Notes under the pieces: generated by a model
Told to the model about the DNA's origin: nothing
Database searches by the model: none
What the model saw: the letters and a program-made list of their open reading frames with translations, nothing else
DNA from: Gemmatimonadaceae bacterium
GTDB taxonomy: Bacteria > Gemmatimonadota > Gemmatimonadetes > Gemmatimonadales > Gemmatimonadaceae
Assembly (NCBI GenBank): GCA_014379705.1
Contig: JACMLI010000588.1
Span: 1 to 9,018, forward strand
Reading direction: 5' to 3'
Length of the DNA: 9,018 bases
In this document: positions 6,438-9,018 of the stretch, in pieces
Numbering within the stretch: position 1 is the first letter of the stretch
Layout: every line of letters begins with the position of its first letter
Position numbers and translations under genes: made by a program

Positions 6438-6804
6438 CCGCGGGGTTCACGCTGCCATCGCGGATCCGGGCCAGCAGCGATTCGATGCGCGCGGCGTGCG
6501 CGACCGAATGATCGAGCTTGAACTCGATCTCGGGGGCGGCATGGAGGCGCAGGGACTTGCCGAGCTTGCTGCGCAGGTGCGACGCGAGCGACTCGAGTCC
6601 CTCGAAGGTGGTCTTCCGCTGGGCGTCGTCGCCCATGATGCTCACGAAGACCTTGGCGTGCCGGAGGTCGCGCGTGACCTCCACCGCCGTGACGGTGACG
6701 ATGCCGGTGATGCGCGGATCCTTGACGCCTTCGGTCAGGAAGCGTGCGACCTGTTCGCGAATCGCCTCGGCCACCCGGTCGGGGCGACGTCCATCAGCTG
6801 CCAT
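6418..6804 (-). CDS. rbfA: 30S ribosome-binding factor RbfA
   Basis: RbfA is a small KH-fold protein that binds the immature 30S subunit, assists processing of the 16S rRNA 5' end, and is needed for cold adaptation in model bacteria. The protein has 128 residues, a normal length. Recognisable features are RVAEAIREQVARFL (10-23), the VKDPRITGIVTVTAVEVTRDLRHAKVFVS segment (27-55) and the KH-helix region LASHLRSKLGKSLRL (73-87), followed by PEIEFKLDHS (91-100). The acidic tail DVDDLD overlaps the truB start. The ATG at 6804 lies 68 nt after the infB stop. That gap shows no Shine-Dalgarno (the leader ends CGCCCTAACGCCGT), no ORF and no convincing promoter. The ylxP (DUF503) gene found here in some bacteria is missing. 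Confidence 0.95.
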   Translation of the reverse strand: MAADGRRPDRVAEAIREQVARFLTEGVKDPRITGIVTVTAVEVTRDLRHAKVFVSIMGDDAQRKTTFEGLESLASHLRSKLGKSLRLHAAPEIEFKLDHSVAHAARIESLLARIRDGSVNPADVDDLD

Positions 6805-6872
6805 ACGGCGTTAGGGCGATGAGTCGGAGGGAGAACGCGGAATGAAGCCTGCCGTGCCCGTCGACCGCGGCG

Positions 6873-9018
6873 TCAGCTCGCCGCGGCCTCCGATTGCAGC
6901 GTGCGCGCCACCTCTTCCTTCTTGTAGCACTCGATCACGTCGCCGACCTTGATGTCGTTGAAGTTCTCGATGCCGATGCCGCACTCGTAGCCTTCCTTCA
7001 CTTCCTTCACATCGTCCTTGAAGCGGCGGAGCGAGGCGATCGTGCCCTCGAAGACCTCCGTCCCGTCGCGAATGAGGCGCACGCGCCCGGTGCGATTGAT
7101 GATCCCGCTGCGGACCGAGCAGCCCGCAATCGTGCCGATGCGCGACACCTTGAACACCTCGCGCACCTCGGCCTCGCCGAGGATGACCTCGCGCTCTTCC
7201 GGACGCAGCATGCCTTCGAGCGCCGCGCGGACGTCGGCCACGGCCTCGTAGATGATGCGGTACAGCTTGATGTCGACGCCTTCCTTCTCGGCGGCGGCAC
7301 GGGCGTTGTTGTCCGGCCGCACGTGGAAGCCGATGATGACCGCCCCCGACGCGCGGGCGAGCAGGATGTCGCCCTCGGTGATGGCCCCGACGCCGCGGTG
7401 CACGACCTCGACCTGCACTTCCGCGTTGGACAACTGCTGGAGCGCGTCGGCGAGCGCCTCGGCCGGGCCCCCCTGGTCCGCCTTGATGACGATGCGAAGG
7501 TTGCGCTTCTGTCCCGCCGAGGCCTGCGACATGAAGTCCTCGAGCGTGACCGCACTCTTGCTCGTGCGGCGGCTCTTGGCTTCGCGATCGAGGCGTTCGC
7601 GCCGCTGGGCGATTTCGCGCGCCTGCGTGGCGTCTTCGACCACGAGGAACTGGTCGCCGGCCATCGGCACGCCGGCGAGGCCGAGCACCTGAACCGGGAT
7701 CGCCGGACCCGCGCTCTTCACCGGCTTGCTGCGCTCGTCGAGCAGCGCACGCACGCGACCCGAGAACAGGCCGCAGATGAAGTTGTCGCCGACCTTGAGC
7801 GTCCCACCCTGCACGAGCACGGTCGCGACCGGACCCTTGCCGGCGTCGAGCTGGGCTTCGACAACCGAACCGGTCGCCGGCTTGTCGGGGTTCGACTTGA
7901 GGTCGAGGATTTCGGCCTGCAGGAGGATCTGTTCCATCAAGTCGGGAATGCCCGTGCCCTTCTTCGCGGAGATCGCGGTGGAGAGCGTCGTGCCGCCGAA
8001 CTGTTCGAGCACGACGCCGTGCTGCAGGAGGTCCTGCGACACCTTCATCGCGTTGGCGTCAGGCAGGTCGACCTTGTTGATCGCGACGATCAGCGGCACG
8101 CCCGCGTTCTTCGCGTGCGCGAGGGCCTCGATCGTCTGCGGCATCACCGCGTCGTTCGCGGCGACGACGAGGACGACGATGTCCGTGACCTGGGCACCGC
8201 GGGCACGCATGGCGGTGAACGCCTGGTGACCCGGGGTGTCGAGGAACGTGATCGCCTTGCCATTCGGCAGGGACACGTGGTACGCGCCGATGTGCTGCGT
8301 GATGCCACCGGCCTCGCCCGCGACCACATTCGCTTTCCGGATGTAGTCAAGGAGCGAGGTCTTGCCGTGGTCGACGTGACCCATGATGGTCACGACCGGC
8401 GGACGCCACTTGAGGTCCTCGGCCTTGTCGGCTTCGGTCGGGGTGGTCGGCGCCGCGGCGTATTCCTGCTCGAGCACGGCCTGGAAGCCGAACTCACTGG
8501 CGATCAGGTCGATCTGGTCGAAGTCGAGGCGCTGGTTGATGGTGACCATCAGCCCGAGGTTCTTGAAGGCGAACCCCACGATCTGCGTGGGGGGCACCTT
8601 GAGGATCTCGGCCAGCTCGGCGACGGTGATGAACTCGTTGACGCGGACGGTCTTGCGCTCGCGCTCGACTTCCTCGCGACGCATCGCCTCCATGTCGGCA
8701 CGCGAATCCGTCGACGGACGGGAGCCCCCGCGCTTCGCGACGCCGCCACGCATGTTCTGCATGACGCGCGAAATGTTCGCCGACACCTCTTCCTGGTCGA
8801 CCCGATCGCGCTTGCCCTTCTTCTTCCCGCGGGCGCCGGCCGAATCACCACTGCTCGTGGAAGGCTTGTTGCGATCGTCGGTGCGCGGAGGCAGCCCTAC
8901 GCCACCGCCTGGCGACGCGGACGCGACGGGACGCGCGTTGGCAAACTGGTTGCCACTGCTGCCGCCCGGACGCGGACGCGGCGCTCCCGGGACGACCGGG
9001 CGCGGACGCGGACGATTC
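6873..9018 (-). CDS. infB: Translation initiation factor IF-2, 5' end beyond right edge
   Basis: IF-2 is the GTPase that delivers fMet-tRNA to the 30S subunit and promotes subunit joining. The frame is open from the TGA at 6873 to the right edge, giving 714 codons; the true start lies outside. The most upstream 77 residues are a disordered Pro/Arg/Gly/Ser-rich linker with PRPRP repeats and a basic KKKGKR patch. An IF2_N domain follows (RVNEFITVAELAEILKVP, about residues 125-178 of the visible part). The GTPase domain has G1 GHVDHGKT (8381-8358), the switch I motif GGITQHIGAY, G3 DTPGH, G4 NKVD and G5 SAKKGTG. The remaining domains run to the fMet-tRNA-binding C2 domain, ending near ECGIGIENFNDIKVGDVIECY. 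A GTG at 8786 is an internal Val codon, not the start. nusA is a likely upstream neighbour by analogy, but it is not visible. Confidence 0.97.
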   Translation of the reverse strand, partial: NRPRPRPVVPGAPRPRPGGSSGNQFANARPVASASPGGGVGLPPRTDDRNKPSTSSGDSAGARGKKKGKRDRVDQEEVSANISRVMQNMRGGVAKRGGSRPSTDSRADMEAMRREEVERERKTVRVNEFITVAELAEILKVPPTQIVGFAFKNLGLMVTINQRLDFDQIDLIASEFGFQAVLEQEYAAAPTTPTEADKAEDLKWRPPVVTIMGHVDHGKTSLLDYIRKANVVAGEAGGITQHIGAYHVSLPNGKAITFLDTPGHQAFTAMRARGAQVTDIVVLVVAANDAVMPQTIEALAHAKNAGVPLIVAINKVDLPDANAMKVSQDLLQHGVVLEQFGGTTLSTAISAKKGTGIPDLMEQILLQAEILDLKSNPDKPATGSVVEAQLDAGKGPVATVLVQGGTLKVGDNFICGLFSGRVRALLDERSKPVKSAGPAIPVQVLGLAGVPMAGDQFLVVEDATQAREIAQRRERLDREAKSRRTSKSAVTLEDFMSQASAGQKRNLRIVIKADQGGPAEALADALQQLSNAEVQVEVVHRGVGAITEGDILLARASGAVIIGFHVRPDNNARAAAEKEGVDIKLYRIIYEAVADVRAALEGMLRPEEREVILGEAEVREVFKVSRIGTIAGCSVRSGIINRTGRVRLIRDGTEVFEGTIASLRRFKDDVKEVKEGYECGIGIENFNDIKVGDVIECYKKEEVARTLQSEAAAS
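8967..9014 (-). repeat. Short GGACGC direct repeats encoding Pro-Arg tracts in IF-2
   Basis: The hexamer GGACGC recurs in tandem at about 8968-8981 and again at 9004-9014, separated by about 20 nt. In the infB frame each block encodes alternating Pro and Arg (PRPRP and RPRPRP), flanking VVPGA. The array may continue past the window. Such repeats are typical of the variable, low-complexity N-terminal region of IF-2 and could change length by slippage. Confidence 0.6.

Noticed and set aside
6805..6872. Possible promoter, small gene or terminator in the infB-rbfA gap
   Set aside because: No hexamer pair with good spacing, no ORF and only a mismatched short stem were found in these 68 nt.
8784..8786. 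GTG as the start of infB
   Set aside because: The frame stays open upstream to the window edge and encodes a plausible IF-2 linker, so this is an internal Val codon.
1..9018. A new defence, mobile or biosynthetic system
   Set aside because: All eight genes belong to well-known housekeeping families in tight minus-strand units. No repeats, integrase, transposase, tRNA target or orphan ORF was found to support an accessory system.

Overview
The window is a GC-rich bacterial chromosome segment, roughly two-thirds GC by eye. Every gene lies on the minus strand, and intergenic space is very small. It holds eight protein-coding genes, all with recognisable housekeeping functions. No RNA genes, mobile elements or CRISPR arrays were seen. 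Gene content, GC richness, Ser/Thr/Asp/Lys linkers of the DSTSA/DTTKKDS type and consistent lack of Shine-Dalgarno sequences make me suspect Gemmatimonadota. That is recollection and inference, not proof from a marker gene.

Reading in the direction of transcription (high to low coordinates), the right half is a translation and ribosome-maturation cluster. It runs infB (IF-2, start beyond the right edge), rbfA (30S maturation), truB (tRNA pseudouridine-55 synthase) and ribF (bifunctional riboflavin kinase/FAD synthetase). rbfA, truB and ribF overlap one another by 20 and 8 nt and are probably co-transcribed and translationally coupled. ribF ends the cluster with a TAA stop, followed by a 169-nt gap. 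That gap contains an imperfect hairpin and then a convincing sigma-70-type promoter (TTGACT, 17 bp, TAACCT).

The promoter appears to drive a second transcription unit. secD and secF overlap by one base (TGATG) and encode the two halves of the SecDF subunit of the Sec translocon. No yajC lies directly upstream. A strong 9-bp hairpin sits between secF and tatD (TatD-family metal-dependent nuclease). tatD is followed after 58 nt by fhs (formate-tetrahydrofolate ligase), which is cut by the left edge after 294 codons. A possible -10 element in the last gap could give fhs its own promoter.

I do not see a novel defence, mobile or biosynthetic system here. The observations worth a second look are regulatory and structural. 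All seven visible start codons lack a Shine-Dalgarno sequence. The secDF promoter spacer carries a C7 homopolymer. A hairpin abuts the GTG start of tatD. SecD has a low-complexity insert with a repeated KDSTSA unit, and Fhs is unusual around a normally conserved segment.
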